From CAKRJP01 sp963597615 (GTDB taxonomy: Bacteria > Bacillota > Clostridia > Lachnospirales > Lachnospiraceae), in NCBI GenBank assembly GCA_963597615.1, contig CAVBQS010000024.1, positions 1 through 64,000 of the forward strand: a stretch of 64,000 nucleotides of DNA. The letters are read 5' to 3'. A program made the position numbers and the translations under genes. The notes below the pieces were generated by a model. It searched no databases, was not told the origin of the DNA, and worked only from the letters and a program-made list of their open reading frames with translations. Below are positions 1-9,473 of this stretch, piece by piece; positions within the stretch are counted from its first letter, which is position 1, and every line of letters starts with the position of its first letter.

Positions 1-2
1 AC

Positions 3-1382
3 TTTACCAATTCCGGAGAGATTACAGTGACCATCACAGGAAAAGGTAATTATTCTGGAACCATCGAGAAGACATATACTGTTAGCAAGCGTCCAATCAC
101 CTTCGTAGGAGAAAGCGCAAGCAAGACCTGCAACGGAAAGGAACAGACGGTTGAGGGCTACACAGTAAGTACAGAAGATGGACAGTATGATTTAGTAAAG
201 GGACATACAGCTACCCTAGAAGCTTCAGCCAGCGGAACTAAAGCAGGAACTCATAATGGAATTATCACAGCTGCTACAGCTGTAGCTATTAAGGCGAAAA
301 ATGGAAGGGATGTAACAGCAAACTATGCGATTACAACCAGGCCAGGAACCTTAAAGATTACAGAGAAATCTATCAGCGGTGATGATAAAGATATTTCTGT
401 AAAGGATCTATCAAATGTAACTTACAACGGAACCGAGCAAAAGCAGGAGCCAACTGTAACTGATGGAACGGCCACATTGGAAAAAGACAAGGACTACACC
501 GTAACTTACAAATCCTCTTCAACAGAAGGAGATGACTATACCGATGCTGGTAATACCATAACGGTAATCATTACAGGAATAGGCAACTATACAGGAACCG
601 TTGAAAAGACCTATACCATTACAAAGAAAACCTTGACCCTGAAAATGAATTCAGCCACAAAGGTTTATGATGGAACTACTCTTACTGCAGGAGGAAGCCT
701 GGAAGGATTTGTAGGAGATGAGACAGCAACTCTTACCGTAACCGGAAGCCAGACCAATGTAGGAGAAAGTGACAACACTTACAACTTGGATTGGAACGGA
801 AGTGCCAAGGCAAACAATTATACACTTACAGTGGAAAAAGGAACATTGACGGTTGAGGCCCAGCATCTTACACCAGAAGTTGATCCTGAGGATTCAACAA
901 AAGAAGATCCAAACTACAATGGAGTAACCACCAATGATCCGGAAGATGTAGTATACGACGGAGATGAGCATAAATTTGTTCCAGAAGTTACTACAGCAGA
1001 TGGAACAAAGTTAACTCCTGGAGTAGACTATGATGTAATCTACACCACCGATGATTTCGTTAATCCTGGAGAGGTTAAGGTCATCATAATTGGAAAGGGA
1101 AATTATTCCGGAAGAATCGAGAAAACTTATAAGATTCTGGAAAAAGAAAACTCTGATTCACAGCCAACGAATACAAGTAATAATACAAATACTGACACAA
1201 GTAATACTACAAGTAGCACCGGTAGCAATGCTGCCAAGACTACAACAAGCAACGCCACCAGTCAGAATACAACTACTTCCGTGAGAACAGGAGACACCAG
1301 TAACCTGATTCTCTGGATCGTACTTCTGATTATGGCAGCAGTAGCGGCTGTGGCAACTATTTCTTTCAAAAGAAAGAAATAG
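3..1382 (+). CDS. Cell-surface repeat protein, C-terminal part (5' end outside window)
   Basis: The reading frame is open at the window edge, so this is only the C-terminal ~460 residues of a larger extracellular protein. It holds several diverged copies of a beta-rich module of roughly 80-100 residues. Recurring features are YNG/YDG near the start of each copy, a V(D)YDV-like strand, and the ending GxGNYSGxIEKTY. These resemble the MBG/YDG-type domains of bacterial adhesins. A Ser/Thr/Asn-rich linker follows (about the last 80 residues), then a TGDTSN motif, a hydrophobic helix and the basic tail KRKK. This is the layout of a sortase or membrane anchor, although a canonical LPxTG is not visible; the relaxed xxTGD form is common in Clostridia. 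Ligand and full length are unknown. A strong terminator follows. Confidence 0.8.
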   Translation, partial: FTNSGEITVTITGKGNYSGTIEKTYTVSKRPITFVGESASKTCNGKEQTVEGYTVSTEDGQYDLVKGHTATLEASASGTKAGTHNGIITAATAVAIKAKNGRDVTANYAITTRPGTLKITEKSISGDDKDISVKDLSNVTYNGTEQKQEPTVTDGTATLEKDKDYTVTYKSSSTEGDDYTDAGNTITVIITGIGNYTGTVEKTYTITKKTLTLKMNSATKVYDGTTLTAGGSLEGFVGDETATLTVTGSQTNVGESDNTYNLDWNGSAKANNYTLTVEKGTLTVEAQHLTPEVDPEDSTKEDPNYNGVTTNDPEDVVYDGDEHKFVPEVTTADGTKLTPGVDYDVIYTTDDFVNPGEVKVIIIGKGNYSGRIEKTYKILEKENSDSQPTNTSNNTNTDTSNTTSSTGSNAAKTTTSNATSQNTTTSVRTGDTSNLILWIVLLIMAAVAAVATISFKRKK

Positions 1383-1424
1383 AAAATAATTTGCTAGATT
1401 ACAGATCATAGCATAAAAAAAAAG

Positions 1425-1466
1425 AGGACCCATACAGGAAAGCAAAGACAATCCTGTATGGGTCCT
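1425..1466 (+). terminator. Intrinsic terminator after surface protein gene
   Basis: A perfect 15-bp inverted repeat (1425-1439 with 1452-1466) is followed by TCTTTT on the plus strand. A run of A residues precedes it, so it could also work on the minus strand. Confidence 0.9.
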
Positions 1467-1510
1467 TCTTTTGATTTTCATAATATCTTAAGAATTTTTG
1501 GCAAAAGTAT

Positions 1511-1539
1511 TTAAGAATTCCCACGTATTCTTGTATAGT
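1511..1539 (+). promoter_or_regulatory. Candidate promoter for the response regulator/kinase operon
   Basis: TTAAGA (1511-1516) and TATAGT (1534-1539) are separated by 17 bp, about 20 bp upstream of the response regulator start. The -35 matches the consensus at only four of six positions, so this is a moderate prediction. Confidence 0.45.
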
Positions 1540-1558
1540 AAGAAAAGAGGTGAAAAAG

Positions 1559-2254
1559 ATGTCAAAAATATTAGTTTGTGATGATGATAAAGAAATTGTT
1601 GAGGCCATTGAAATCTATCTGATGCAGGAAGGTTATGAAGTGTGCAAGGCCTATGACGGCCAGGAGGCTTTGGAGTTCTTACAAAAGGAATCCATCGACC
1701 TTCTAGTGATTGATGTGATGATGCCAAGATTGGATGGCATCCGGGCAACTTTAAAAATCCGTGAGAAGAATAATATGCCCATTATAATCTTGTCAGCAAA
1801 ATCAGAGGATGCAGACAAGATTTTAGGATTAAATATCGGGGCAGACGATTACATGACAAAACCCTTTAATCCCTTGGAGCTGGTGGCAAGAGTGAAATCC
1901 CAGCTTCGCAGATATACCAAACTTGGAAGTTCAGAAGATTGTAGGGAAGAGAATGTTTATGTGACGGGAGGTCTAATGGTTAATGACGATCTAAAACAGG
2001 TGACTGTAGACGGAGAACCCGTAAGATTAACTCCCATTCAATATAACATTTTATTGTTGCTAATGAAGAATCAGGGTAGGGTATTTTCTATTAATCAGAT
2101 TTACGAGAGCATCTGGAATGAAGATGCCTTTGGGGTGGATAATACCGTGGCGGTGCACATTCGCCATATTCGTGAAAAAATCGAGATTAATCCCAAGGAA
2201 CCAAGATATTTAAAGGTGGTCTGGGGCGTGGGCTACAAAATTGAAAAAATTTGA
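1559..2254 (+). CDS. OmpR/VanR-family response regulator
   Basis: A 231-residue two-component response regulator. The N-terminal receiver domain has the acidic pocket (CDDD, residues 7-10), phospho-acceptor Asp52 in VIDVMMP and the conserved Lys101 in TKPFNP. The C-terminal half is a winged helix (TVAVHIRHIREKIE, VWGVGYK), typical of OmpR-type DNA-binding output. An alternative GTG lies 9 bp upstream, but it overlaps the AGAGGTG ribosome binding site, so the ATG at 1559 is preferred. The kinase gene follows after 14 bp and is surely its partner. The NPLELVARVK segment is also present in the second regulator of this window (55443-56132), so the two systems are paralogous. Target genes are not evident; the neighbouring surface protein is a possible one. 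Confidence 0.93.
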   Translation: MSKILVCDDDKEIVEAIEIYLMQEGYEVCKAYDGQEALEFLQKESIDLLVIDVMMPRLDGIRATLKIREKNNMPIIILSAKSEDADKILGLNIGADDYMTKPFNPLELVARVKSQLRRYTKLGSSEDCREENVYVTGGLMVNDDLKQVTVDGEPVRLTPIQYNILLLLMKNQGRVFSINQIYESIWNEDAFGVDNTVAVHIRHIREKIEINPKEPRYLKVVWGVGYKIEKI

Positions 2255-2268
2255 AATGGGGTGAGTAC

Positions 2269-4851
2269 ATGAACAAGTGGTATAAAACAAATCTGGCCAA
2301 GATGATCTTGATTTTCCTGGCAATTCTTCTTCCTATGACAGGGGTATTGAGTTTGGGAATCTTGTATAATGCATCTGCACTAGATGAATCTGCATCTTTC
2401 TTGGGAAAGAAAAAAACTGGGTATGAGGAAAGCCAGGTCTTTGAAAGCTTGCTTCGGTCGGCTACTTCTCAGACAGTGATAAGCCTAAAGGCTAAGAAAG
2501 AATTAGAAAAAAATGGACAATATGATCCAGACCAGAAAGTAGATATTAAAAGCCTATACGAGGATGAGACCTTTTATAGCAAGGAAGAATCCTCCGGATT
2601 AATCTATACTGTGGACCAGCTGGTAAACTGGGGAGAAGAATGGAACAAGGCAGAGGATGACCAGGAAGAAAACTTGGTTGTCTGCCAAAAACCCGATGGC
2701 ACGTATTACTATTATTATATGAGTGATTTTAAGGATTTGCTAAATTCAAAGAAATTACGCATAGAATTGGATCAGGATACTTTAAGTTCCTTTTTGGCGG
2801 ATTTGGAAGATGGCTATTATGATTCCTCTTATGCCGGCAATGAAACCGTAATAAAAGATGAAAATGGGGACACCCTTTATAATGAGTGTTGGACATTTTG
2901 TGCCTCTATAAAAGGAAAATTTGCACCGGAAGGGTACGATAGCTTACTAGATGCTATAAATGCAAACCAGGATCTAAATGGCCAGTTGTCTAAGGTCTAT
3001 GAATGGCTGGAATATGTAGGTTACGACCTGGCTCAGGAGATGGAGGACTATAAGAATCCGTCAGAAACATGGACAGAGGGAAATACAAACTTTAGATATT
3101 TGTATCTAAATGCAGAAGACCAAACAGTCTGCACCAACAACAGTGCCTGGTCTGACTATGAAAATGCCAAGAAGCTAGTGGCAAATTTGGAAGATAAGCA
3201 GGGAAAAGCTTCGGAGAATTTAAAATATATTCTTGTAAGAAATACCCGCCAAAATTTTGTAACCAATATTGACAGAGACCTAAATATAGAAAGTTGGCAA
3301 GAACGTGTAAGCGTTATGAATCCAGGAAAAGAAGATGCTTTTCTCATAGCGGTAGATACTACTTATCCAATTCAGGATGTCTTCCTAGCCAATAAGAAAA
3401 TCTACGACCAGTATCAACCCTATGTTGGTATCTGCAAGGCTGGACTAGTGATCTCTGTTTTGGGATTTATCCTTTGTCTAGTCTGGCTTAGCTGGATTGC
3501 CGGAAGAAAAAATACAGAAGAGGAGAGACTTTTCCTGAATAGTTTTGATCATTGGAAGAGCGAACTTGCAGCAGGTGTTCTGATTTGTCTATGGCTGGGC
3601 TGGACCTGTATAGTTGCCACCTTATGGTCACTGAACTATAGGGATGTAGATAACCTGACTTCAGGAGTTTTAGACTCCTATGGATATTATTTTAAGGAGA
3701 GTGAAATATTCCTGCTTATCTTGTATGGGGGAGGAAGCGTGGCCCTTTTCCTCATTGGATATTTAAGTCTAGTCCGGAGAATTAAGGGAAAGGTCCTGTG
3801 GAAAAATAGTATTTTAAGATGGCTCCTTTTGAGCCTAAAAAAAGCAGGAAAAGAAATCTGCAGGTTCTGGAAGGGAAGAAAACAAATATGGAGAACCCTT
3901 CTAATCTGCTTAGGCTTATTCTTTTTAAATCTGATCGGAGCTAATACAGGTGTCTTGGCCCTTCCGATGATCCTGGCAGATATTTATGTGTCTTATCGTT
4001 TGTGCAGGAAGGCCCTGGCAGAGGACAAACTTCAGACAGGAATCCGGAGGATTGCCGGGGGAGAGGTATCCTATAAAATCCCTCTGGAGAGTTTAAAAGG
4101 GGAGGCAAAAGAGACAGCTTTGGCGGTAAACAGCATAGGAGAAGGCTTAAATGTGGCCCTGGAAAACAGCATGAAAAGTGAGCGTTTAAAGACAGACCTA
4201 ATCACTAACGTTTCCCATGACATAAAGACCCCCTTAACTTCTATTATTAATTATGTGGAACTTTTAAAGCAGGAGAATTTTGAAGATCCTAAAATCCAGC
4301 GTTATTTGGAAATATTAAGTGAAAAATCCAAACGGCTGAAAATCCTGACAGAGGATGTGGTGGAAGCTTCAAAGGTGAGCTCCGGAAATATTAAATTAGA
4401 ATACAATAATATTAATTTTGTGGAAATGATCCAGCAGACTAGTGGAGAATTTGCGGAAAAGTTTGAGGCAAGGCAGTTGACAGAAGTTATGAATGTGCCG
4501 GAAAATCCAGTGGTGATCCGGGTAGACGGCAGGAGACTTTGGAGGGTGCTCTCAAATATTTACAACAATGCAGCAAAATATGCCATGCCAGACACCAGAG
4601 TCTATGCAGACTTGCAGGTGATTGAGGGAAAGGCGGTATTTAGTTTGAAGAACATTTCAGAACAATCCTTAAATATCTCTGCAGATGAACTGACAGAGCG
4701 CTTTATCAGAGGAGACCTTTCAAGAAACTCCGAGGGAAGTGGACTGGGTCTTTCCATTGCAGAATCCTTAACCAAGATGCAGGGAGGAGATTTTAAGTTA
4801 TATCTTGATGGAGATCTTTTCAAAGTAATGATTTCCTTTCCACTTGTATAA
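2269..4851 (+). CDS. Membrane sensor histidine kinase, partner of the upstream regulator
   Basis: An 860-residue kinase. There is a membrane helix near residues 10-30 and a large extracellular sensor region of about 350 residues that matches no family I recognise. A block of further membrane helices follows between roughly residues 385 and 580. The cytoplasmic core contains the phospho-acceptor His650 in NVSHDIKTPLTS, an N box (NIYNNAAKYA) and the G box GSGLGLSIAES. The ATG at 2269 is preferred over the upstream TTG at 2251 because GGGGTGAG sits 5 bp before it and the TTG overlaps the regulator's stop codon. The multi-helix block resembles kinases that sense cell-envelope stress, but the signal is unknown. 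It sits in an operon with the regulator. Confidence 0.92.
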   Translation: MNKWYKTNLAKMILIFLAILLPMTGVLSLGILYNASALDESASFLGKKKTGYEESQVFESLLRSATSQTVISLKAKKELEKNGQYDPDQKVDIKSLYEDETFYSKEESSGLIYTVDQLVNWGEEWNKAEDDQEENLVVCQKPDGTYYYYYMSDFKDLLNSKKLRIELDQDTLSSFLADLEDGYYDSSYAGNETVIKDENGDTLYNECWTFCASIKGKFAPEGYDSLLDAINANQDLNGQLSKVYEWLEYVGYDLAQEMEDYKNPSETWTEGNTNFRYLYLNAEDQTVCTNNSAWSDYENAKKLVANLEDKQGKASENLKYILVRNTRQNFVTNIDRDLNIESWQERVSVMNPGKEDAFLIAVDTTYPIQDVFLANKKIYDQYQPYVGICKAGLVISVLGFILCLVWLSWIAGRKNTEEERLFLNSFDHWKSELAAGVLICLWLGWTCIVATLWSLNYRDVDNLTSGVLDSYGYYFKESEIFLLILYGGGSVALFLIGYLSLVRRIKGKVLWKNSILRWLLLSLKKAGKEICRFWKGRKQIWRTLLICLGLFFLNLIGANTGVLALPMILADIYVSYRLCRKALAEDKLQTGIRRIAGGEVSYKIPLESLKGEAKETALAVNSIGEGLNVALENSMKSERLKTDLITNVSHDIKTPLTSIINYVELLKQENFEDPKIQRYLEILSEKSKRLKILTEDVVEASKVSSGNIKLEYNNINFVEMIQQTSGEFAEKFEARQLTEVMNVPENPVVIRVDGRRLWRVLSNIYNNAAKYAMPDTRVYADLQVIEGKAVFSLKNISEQSLNISADELTERFIRGDLSRNSEGSGLGLSIAESLTKMQGGDFKLYLDGDLFKVMISFPLV

Positions 4852-4883
4852 GATAGTGTAAGATAAAATAGAAATTATGGAAT

Positions 4884-4914
4884 AAGGAGTGCTTTTTAAA
4901 CGAAAGCGCTCCTT
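4884..4914 (+). terminator. Probable intrinsic terminator of the kinase operon
   Basis: A 12-bp stem with one G-U pair (4884-4895 with 4903-4914) is followed by only a short T-rich stretch. It lies exactly where the following broken gene begins, so the gene remnant seems to have been joined to the operon's terminator. Confidence 0.55.
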
Positions 4915-5955
4915 TCTACGCAGCTCTCTGAAAAAATCAGCGGATTTGAAATATGCTATGCTAACAGGAATTCAGAGAGTGGCGAAGGAAAATATTTTTA
5001 GTGATTTGAATAATCTTGTTGTTTATACAGTAAAAGACGAAGATTATAGCGAATATTTCGGATTTTGTATAGAAGAGACAAAAGAACTGCTGGAGTATTA
5101 TCAGTTAGAATTAGATGATAAAGTGAAAGAGATGTATGACGGATATAAAATGGGGATTACTGAAATATATAACCCATGGTCTATTTTAAATTACATTAAT
5201 TTCAAGCAATTGATTCCGTACTGGGTTAATACCAGTGCCAATACAATGATCAGGCAGGCTATAAGAAAATCAAAATCTGATTTTAAAGACCAATATGAAA
5301 AGCTGATTAAGAATAATTACCTGGAAACAACCATTGTATTGCAGACCAGTTTTTATGAGGTGGAAAATACGCCTTCTCTATGGGGGTGTTTGTAAATGCT
5401 GGATATCTGACCATAACAAAAACAATTAATGGCGTTACTGACCGTTATCGTGTGGAAATTCCAAATAAGGAAGTTAGAAAAGAATTTGTTGATTTGACAG
5501 AACAATATTTGGAATTAAATACGGGGCAGATCAACAATGTCGTAGAGAGTATTCTTCAAGAAGACAAGGAAGTGTTTTATGATAGCTATAAAAATATTTT
5601 GATGTTGCCAAGCTATCATGATTTAACCAGTGAAAACAGTTATCATATGATGATGCTGGGGATGTGTGTATGCCTGTCAGACAATTATAGGGTGATTTCC
5701 AATAGGGAAGAAGGAAAGGGACGATGTGATCTTATAATTCAGGCAAAGAATGAAAAGAGAACTTCCATTGTGATAGAATTTAAATATTTAAAAGATGATA
5801 AAGATGACATCAAAGAAAAATTAGACTACTTATCAGAGGAAGCAATCAAGCAAATTCAGGATAGAAACTATGATTATGAATTAAGAGGAAAAGTAATATA
5901 CATTGGACTGGCCCATCATGGAAAAGATGTGGTTATGAAATGGATAGAAAAATAA
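4889..5955 (+). pseudogene. Remnant of AAA-ATPase/PD-(D/E)XK nuclease family protein, truncated and frameshifted
   Basis: Two overlapping frames (4889-5395 and about 5380-5955) together give the C-terminal part of the widespread Firmicutes/Bacteroidetes family of AAA-like ATPases fused to a PD-(D/E)XK nuclease-like domain. The first contains the family segment LTGIQRVAKENIFSDLNNL and then YxEYFGF. The second contains the nuclease-like motif GRCDLIIQ ... IVIEFKYLK. Translation would run smoothly from TPSLWG into VNAGYLT if one base were added or removed near 5385, so the break is a frameshift. The N-terminal ATPase half, including the Walker A region, is missing; the remnant starts inside the kinase operon's terminator. 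It is therefore a non-functional fragment unless the frameshift is a sequencing error, and even then it lacks the ATPase part. Confidence 0.8.
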
Positions 5956-5963
5956 GAATTAAG

Positions 5964-6000
5964 AAAAAGGAAGTATCAGTTGGGCTGGTACTTCCTTTTT
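5964..6000. terminator. Bidirectional terminator between pseudogene and malQ
   Basis: A 16-bp stem with one wobble pair (5964-5979 with 5985-6000) has an A-run before it and a T-run after it. It sits between convergent genes and probably ends the maltodextrin operon on the minus strand. Confidence 0.88.
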
Positions 6001-6009
6001 TTCATATCC

Positions 6010-7500
6010 TTATATAGTTTCTGCTAATCGGTCATAAAGAAGCATCTCTTTACGAATCTTCTCTGCAAGAGCATCACTTATATCTTCTTTTTTACATCTC
6101 CATACCCAGTTATTTCCCAGGGTAGAAGGAGTATTCATACGGCCTTCGTGGCCCAACCCCAGAAAATCCTGCATTTGCATAATAGCGGTATCCGCTACGC
6201 TGGCCCAACCGTTTCGCATAAGGCCCCAGTTGTATCCTTCTTCCTTATTCAGCCGGAAATACCGGATGGTATTGTCAGCGTCTTCCGGAAGGGCGCTGTC
6301 GAACCAGCCAAGGATTGTTTCGTTGTCATGGGTGCCGGCGTATACCACACAGTTGTGATCGTACTGGTGAGGTTTGTAACCTCTGCCGGTGTCTCTTGAG
6401 TCAAAGGCAAATTCCAAAACCTTCATTCCAGGAAATCCTGTTTCTTTCAATAAGTCATAAACTGAATCTGTCAGGAATCCAAGATCCTCGGCAATGATAG
6501 GAAGGGCTCCTAACTTTTCTTTTACTGCATCGAAAAAGTCCATTCCAGGGCCTGGTTTCCACTGGCCTCTGGCAGCAGTCTTATCTCCGTAGGGGATGGC
6601 ATAGTAAGAATCAAATCCACGGAAATGATCGATTCGCAGAACATCATAAATCTTCATAAGATGGGCGATTCTTGCAATCCACCAAGAGTAGCCGTCCTCT
6701 TTCATGGCATCCCAGTTAAAGAGAGGGTTTCCCCAAAGCTGTCCATCCGCAGAAAATCCATCCGGTGGACATCCCGCCACCTCTGTAGGAATCAGATTCT
6801 CATCCAGCTGAAATTGCTCTGGATGTGACCAGGCATCTACACTGTCGTCAGAAACATAGATAGGAAGGTCGCCGATAATCTTTATATGATGTTGCCCGGC
6901 GAAGTCCTTTAGTTTTCTCCATTGTCTGAAGAAAAGAAACTGAACAGTCTTCCAAAAAATAATTTCATCTTTTAAGGAGTCTCGAAGTATATCCAGAACT
7001 TTGGCATCCTTTACTCGAATCTCCTGGGGCCACTTCGACCAAGGGGCTCCCTCGTACTTTCTTTTAATGGCCATGAAGAGGGCATAATCATTAAGCCAAT
7101 AAGCTTCTTCTTTACAGAAGCTATCATATTCATCAGAAAATTTATCTAATACTTTAGGTACGCTAGAAACAAGTACCGTAAATCTTTGCTTGTATTGTAA
7201 TTCGTAATCTACTCTTGTGGAAGATGCTCCCCAAGTAAGATCTTTAAATACAGATTCCTCAAGTAAGCCTTCAGCTACTAGATCATCAAGATCAATCATG
7301 TAAGGGCTTCCTGCAAAGGTTGAACAGGAAGAGTAGGGGGAATCTCCATATCCAAGAGGGCCTATGGGAAGAATCTGCCAATAGGTTTGCCCTGCCTTCT
7401 CCAGAAAGCAAATGAAATCTCTGGCATCTTGTCCCAAGGTTCCTATTCCATAAGGGGATGGGAGAGAGGTGATTGGCATTAATATACCTGCGGTTCTCAT
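6010..7500 (-). CDS. malQ: 4-alpha-glucanotransferase (amylomaltase, GH77)
   Basis: A 496-residue cytoplasmic enzyme that transfers maltosyl and longer alpha-1,4-glucan units between chains and releases glucose from imported maltodextrins. The glycoside hydrolase family 77 signature residues are all visible: nucleophile Asp291 in VLRIDHFRGFDSYY, acid/base Glu338 in IIAEDLGF, and the third acidic residue Asp392 in AGTHDNET. The N-terminal substrate loop GYGDSPYSSCSTFAGSPY is typical, and the length is normal for the short (plant/Thermus-like) class. The start has AAAGGAGG 7 bp upstream. It is the last gene of a minus-strand operon with a LacI regulator and sugar ABC-transporter genes, which supports maltodextrin use. 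Confidence 0.96.
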   Translation of the reverse strand: MRTAGILMPITSLPSPYGIGTLGQDARDFICFLEKAGQTYWQILPIGPLGYGDSPYSSCSTFAGSPYMIDLDDLVAEGLLEESVFKDLTWGASSTRVDYELQYKQRFTVLVSSVPKVLDKFSDEYDSFCKEEAYWLNDYALFMAIKRKYEGAPWSKWPQEIRVKDAKVLDILRDSLKDEIIFWKTVQFLFFRQWRKLKDFAGQHHIKIIGDLPIYVSDDSVDAWSHPEQFQLDENLIPTEVAGCPPDGFSADGQLWGNPLFNWDAMKEDGYSWWIARIAHLMKIYDVLRIDHFRGFDSYYAIPYGDKTAARGQWKPGPGMDFFDAVKEKLGALPIIAEDLGFLTDSVYDLLKETGFPGMKVLEFAFDSRDTGRGYKPHQYDHNCVVYAGTHDNETILGWFDSALPEDADNTIRYFRLNKEEGYNWGLMRNGWASVADTAIMQMQDFLGLGHEGRMNTPSTLGNNWVWRCKKEDISDALAEKIRKEMLLYDRLAETI

Positions 7501-7551
7501 CCAAAACCCTCCTTTCTATATATCGTCTTAAAATTGTAAGTGACAAGTGGG

Positions 7552-8583
7552 TTATTGTATGCGACCTGACATAGGTTTTACGCTCTCAGCAGTTACAAAG
7601 GTGTAGGGGATGGTTTTGTGCACTGCCTTGTAGGGGTAATGGATTCTCTGTAGCATTAAGTCTACCCCCTGCTTTGCCATCTGTTCTGTGTCCTGGCGGA
7701 TGGTGGCTAGTCTCGGGGTTGAGAATCTGGCAAGATCTATGCCGTCGTATCCTACAATGGAAATGTCCTCAGGGATCTGTTTTCCCATATCCCTGATGGC
7801 CCGCATGGCTCCAAAGGCTACCGTATCACCTAGGGCAAATATGGCAGTTAGGGAAGGATCCTTTGCAAGTAAGGTCTTGGCGGCCTCATAGCCTTCTTCC
7901 ATAGAATAACGGCAGGGCTCAAATTGATCTTCCAGATTAAAGGGAAGCTTGTGCTTCTTAAATCCTAAAATACAGCCATTGAGACGCTTGTAACTAATCT
8001 GGGTATCAGATCCTGCCTCCGGCTTATTACCTCCTAAAATTCCAATGTGCTGGTGTCCTTGTTCTGTGAGATAATCGATAACCGCCTCTGAGGCACTGGT
8101 ATCGTCTGTAGTCAAGGAAGAAAGATTGTCATAGGGAAGGCTTATGGCGCTGTTGGTAAGAAGAACGCAGGGAACGGAAATATACTTAAAATTTTTTTTG
8201 AAAAATTTCAGGTCTCCTCCCAAGAAGAAAATTCCCTTGGGATTATTCTCCCTGCAAAGACTCATGGCAAAGGTTACTTCGTCCTCATCTTCATCAATAT
8301 AACTTACTACAGCTTCCTCGTCATTTTTTATGAGGCGGTGTTGAATCTGCTCCACCAAAGTTTGAAAAAGCATGTTTCGATTTCCCTTTACAATAATGGC
8401 GATGGAGGAGCTGGCCCGCATTTTTAAAAACTTGGCATTGGAATTAGGCTGAAATCCTGTTTCCTCAATAACCTTCATAACAGCTGTTCGTGCTTTGTCA
8501 CTGACTCCAGGATGATTATTAATGACTCGGGATACAGTTCCAATTCCATATCCTGAAAGTTTGGCTATATCTTTAATGGTCAT
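7552..8583 (-). CDS. LacI-family transcriptional regulator of the maltodextrin operon
   Basis: A 343-residue regulator. The N-terminal LacI helix-turn-helix and hinge are clear (TIKDIAKLSGYGIGTVSRV, residues 2-20, then VSDKARTAVMKVIEETGF). The remaining residues form a periplasmic-binding-protein-like sugar-sensing domain (TDDTSASEAVIDYL, GILGG, ISIVGYDGIDLARF). It lies inside the operon between malG-like and malQ genes. The two palindromes around the promoter of the binding-protein gene (11773-11845) are its likely operators, so it probably represses the operon and is relieved by maltose or maltodextrin. The effector is inferred from context only. Confidence 0.93.
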   Translation of the reverse strand: MTIKDIAKLSGYGIGTVSRVINNHPGVSDKARTAVMKVIEETGFQPNSNAKFLKMRASSSIAIIVKGNRNMLFQTLVEQIQHRLIKNDEEAVVSYIDEDEDEVTFAMSLCRENNPKGIFFLGGDLKFFKKNFKYISVPCVLLTNSAISLPYDNLSSLTTDDTSASEAVIDYLTEQGHQHIGILGGNKPEAGSDTQISYKRLNGCILGFKKHKLPFNLEDQFEPCRYSMEEGYEAAKTLLAKDPSLTAIFALGDTVAFGAMRAIRDMGKQIPEDISIVGYDGIDLARFSTPRLATIRQDTEQMAKQGVDLMLQRIHYPYKAVHKTIPYTFVTAESVKPMSGRIQ

Positions 8584-8639
8584 AATTCAATATCCTTTCT
8601 GTCCTTAGTCTCTTCGTAAAATTAGTTATCTTTAATATT

Positions 8640-9473
8640 TTACCCTTTTACAGCACCAGCCGCAACACCTTTGATAATGTACTTCTGGCAGCTTAAGTAA
8701 AATACAATAACCGGGATAATGGCCATAATAAGGCAGGCCATAATGGCTCCCATATCTACACGACCGTAGCTTCCTTTCATGTACTGTACTACAATGGAAA
8801 TGGTCTTGTATTTCTTAATATCCAGTACAAGATAAGGGAGTAGGAAATCGTTCCAGATCCACATGGCCTCCAAAATACCTACGGAAATATAGGTTGGTTT
8901 CATAATTGGAAGAACTACAGTGAAGAAGGTGCGGATAGGATTGCAGCCGTCGATCATGGCAGCCTCCTCAATCTCCAAAGGAATGGCTTTTACAAACCCG
9001 CAGAACATAAAGACTGCCAGGCCTGCACCAAATCCTAGGTAGACAATGATAATTCCCCAAGGAGTATTAAGCCCCAAAGAATCAGCAGTACCCGACAGGG
9101 TAAACATAACCATCTGGAAAGGAATTACCATAGAAAATACACAGAGAAGATAGATCATTTTTGTAATCTTATTCTGGACTCTGGTAATATACCATGCACA
9201 CATAGAGCAACATACTAAAATAACGACTACAGAAAGAACGGTGATAAATAGGGTCCAGCCTACTGCCTTTAAAAAGTCATATTTTGTAATACTGGTCATG
9301 TAGTTTTCTAAACCGGTAAAACTCTTCTCGTCAGGAAGAGAAAAAGGAGAAAGGTTAATAAAGGCTTTCTTTTTGAAAGAGTTCATCAGCACAATGAAAA
9401 TTGGTGCTACAAACAAAATAGAAATAATAGAAAAAAACATGGAGGCAAATATGCCTTTTGATTTCTTATTCAT
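8640..9473 (-). CDS. Carbohydrate ABC transporter permease (MalG-like)
   Basis: A 277-residue inner-membrane permease with about six predicted helices and the EAA loop EEAAMIDGCNPIRTFFTVVLP, which contacts the ATPase. The short N-terminus before the first helix and the C-terminal KGVAAGAVKG tail are typical of the MalG/CUT1 subfamily. Its start codon overlaps the stop of the upstream permease by one base (TAATG), which indicates translational coupling. No ATPase gene is present in the operon. As in many Firmicutes, a shared MsmK-type ATPase encoded elsewhere probably powers the transporter. Confidence 0.94.
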   Translation of the reverse strand: MNKKSKGIFASMFFSIISILFVAPIFIVLMNSFKKKAFINLSPFSLPDEKSFTGLENYMTSITKYDFLKAVGWTLFITVLSVVVILVCCSMCAWYITRVQNKITKMIYLLCVFSMVIPFQMVMFTLSGTADSLGLNTPWGIIIVYLGFGAGLAVFMFCGFVKAIPLEIEEAAMIDGCNPIRTFFTVVLPIMKPTYISVGILEAMWIWNDFLLPYLVLDIKKYKTISIVVQYMKGSYGRVDMGAIMACLIMAIIPVIVFYLSCQKYIIKGVAAGAVKG

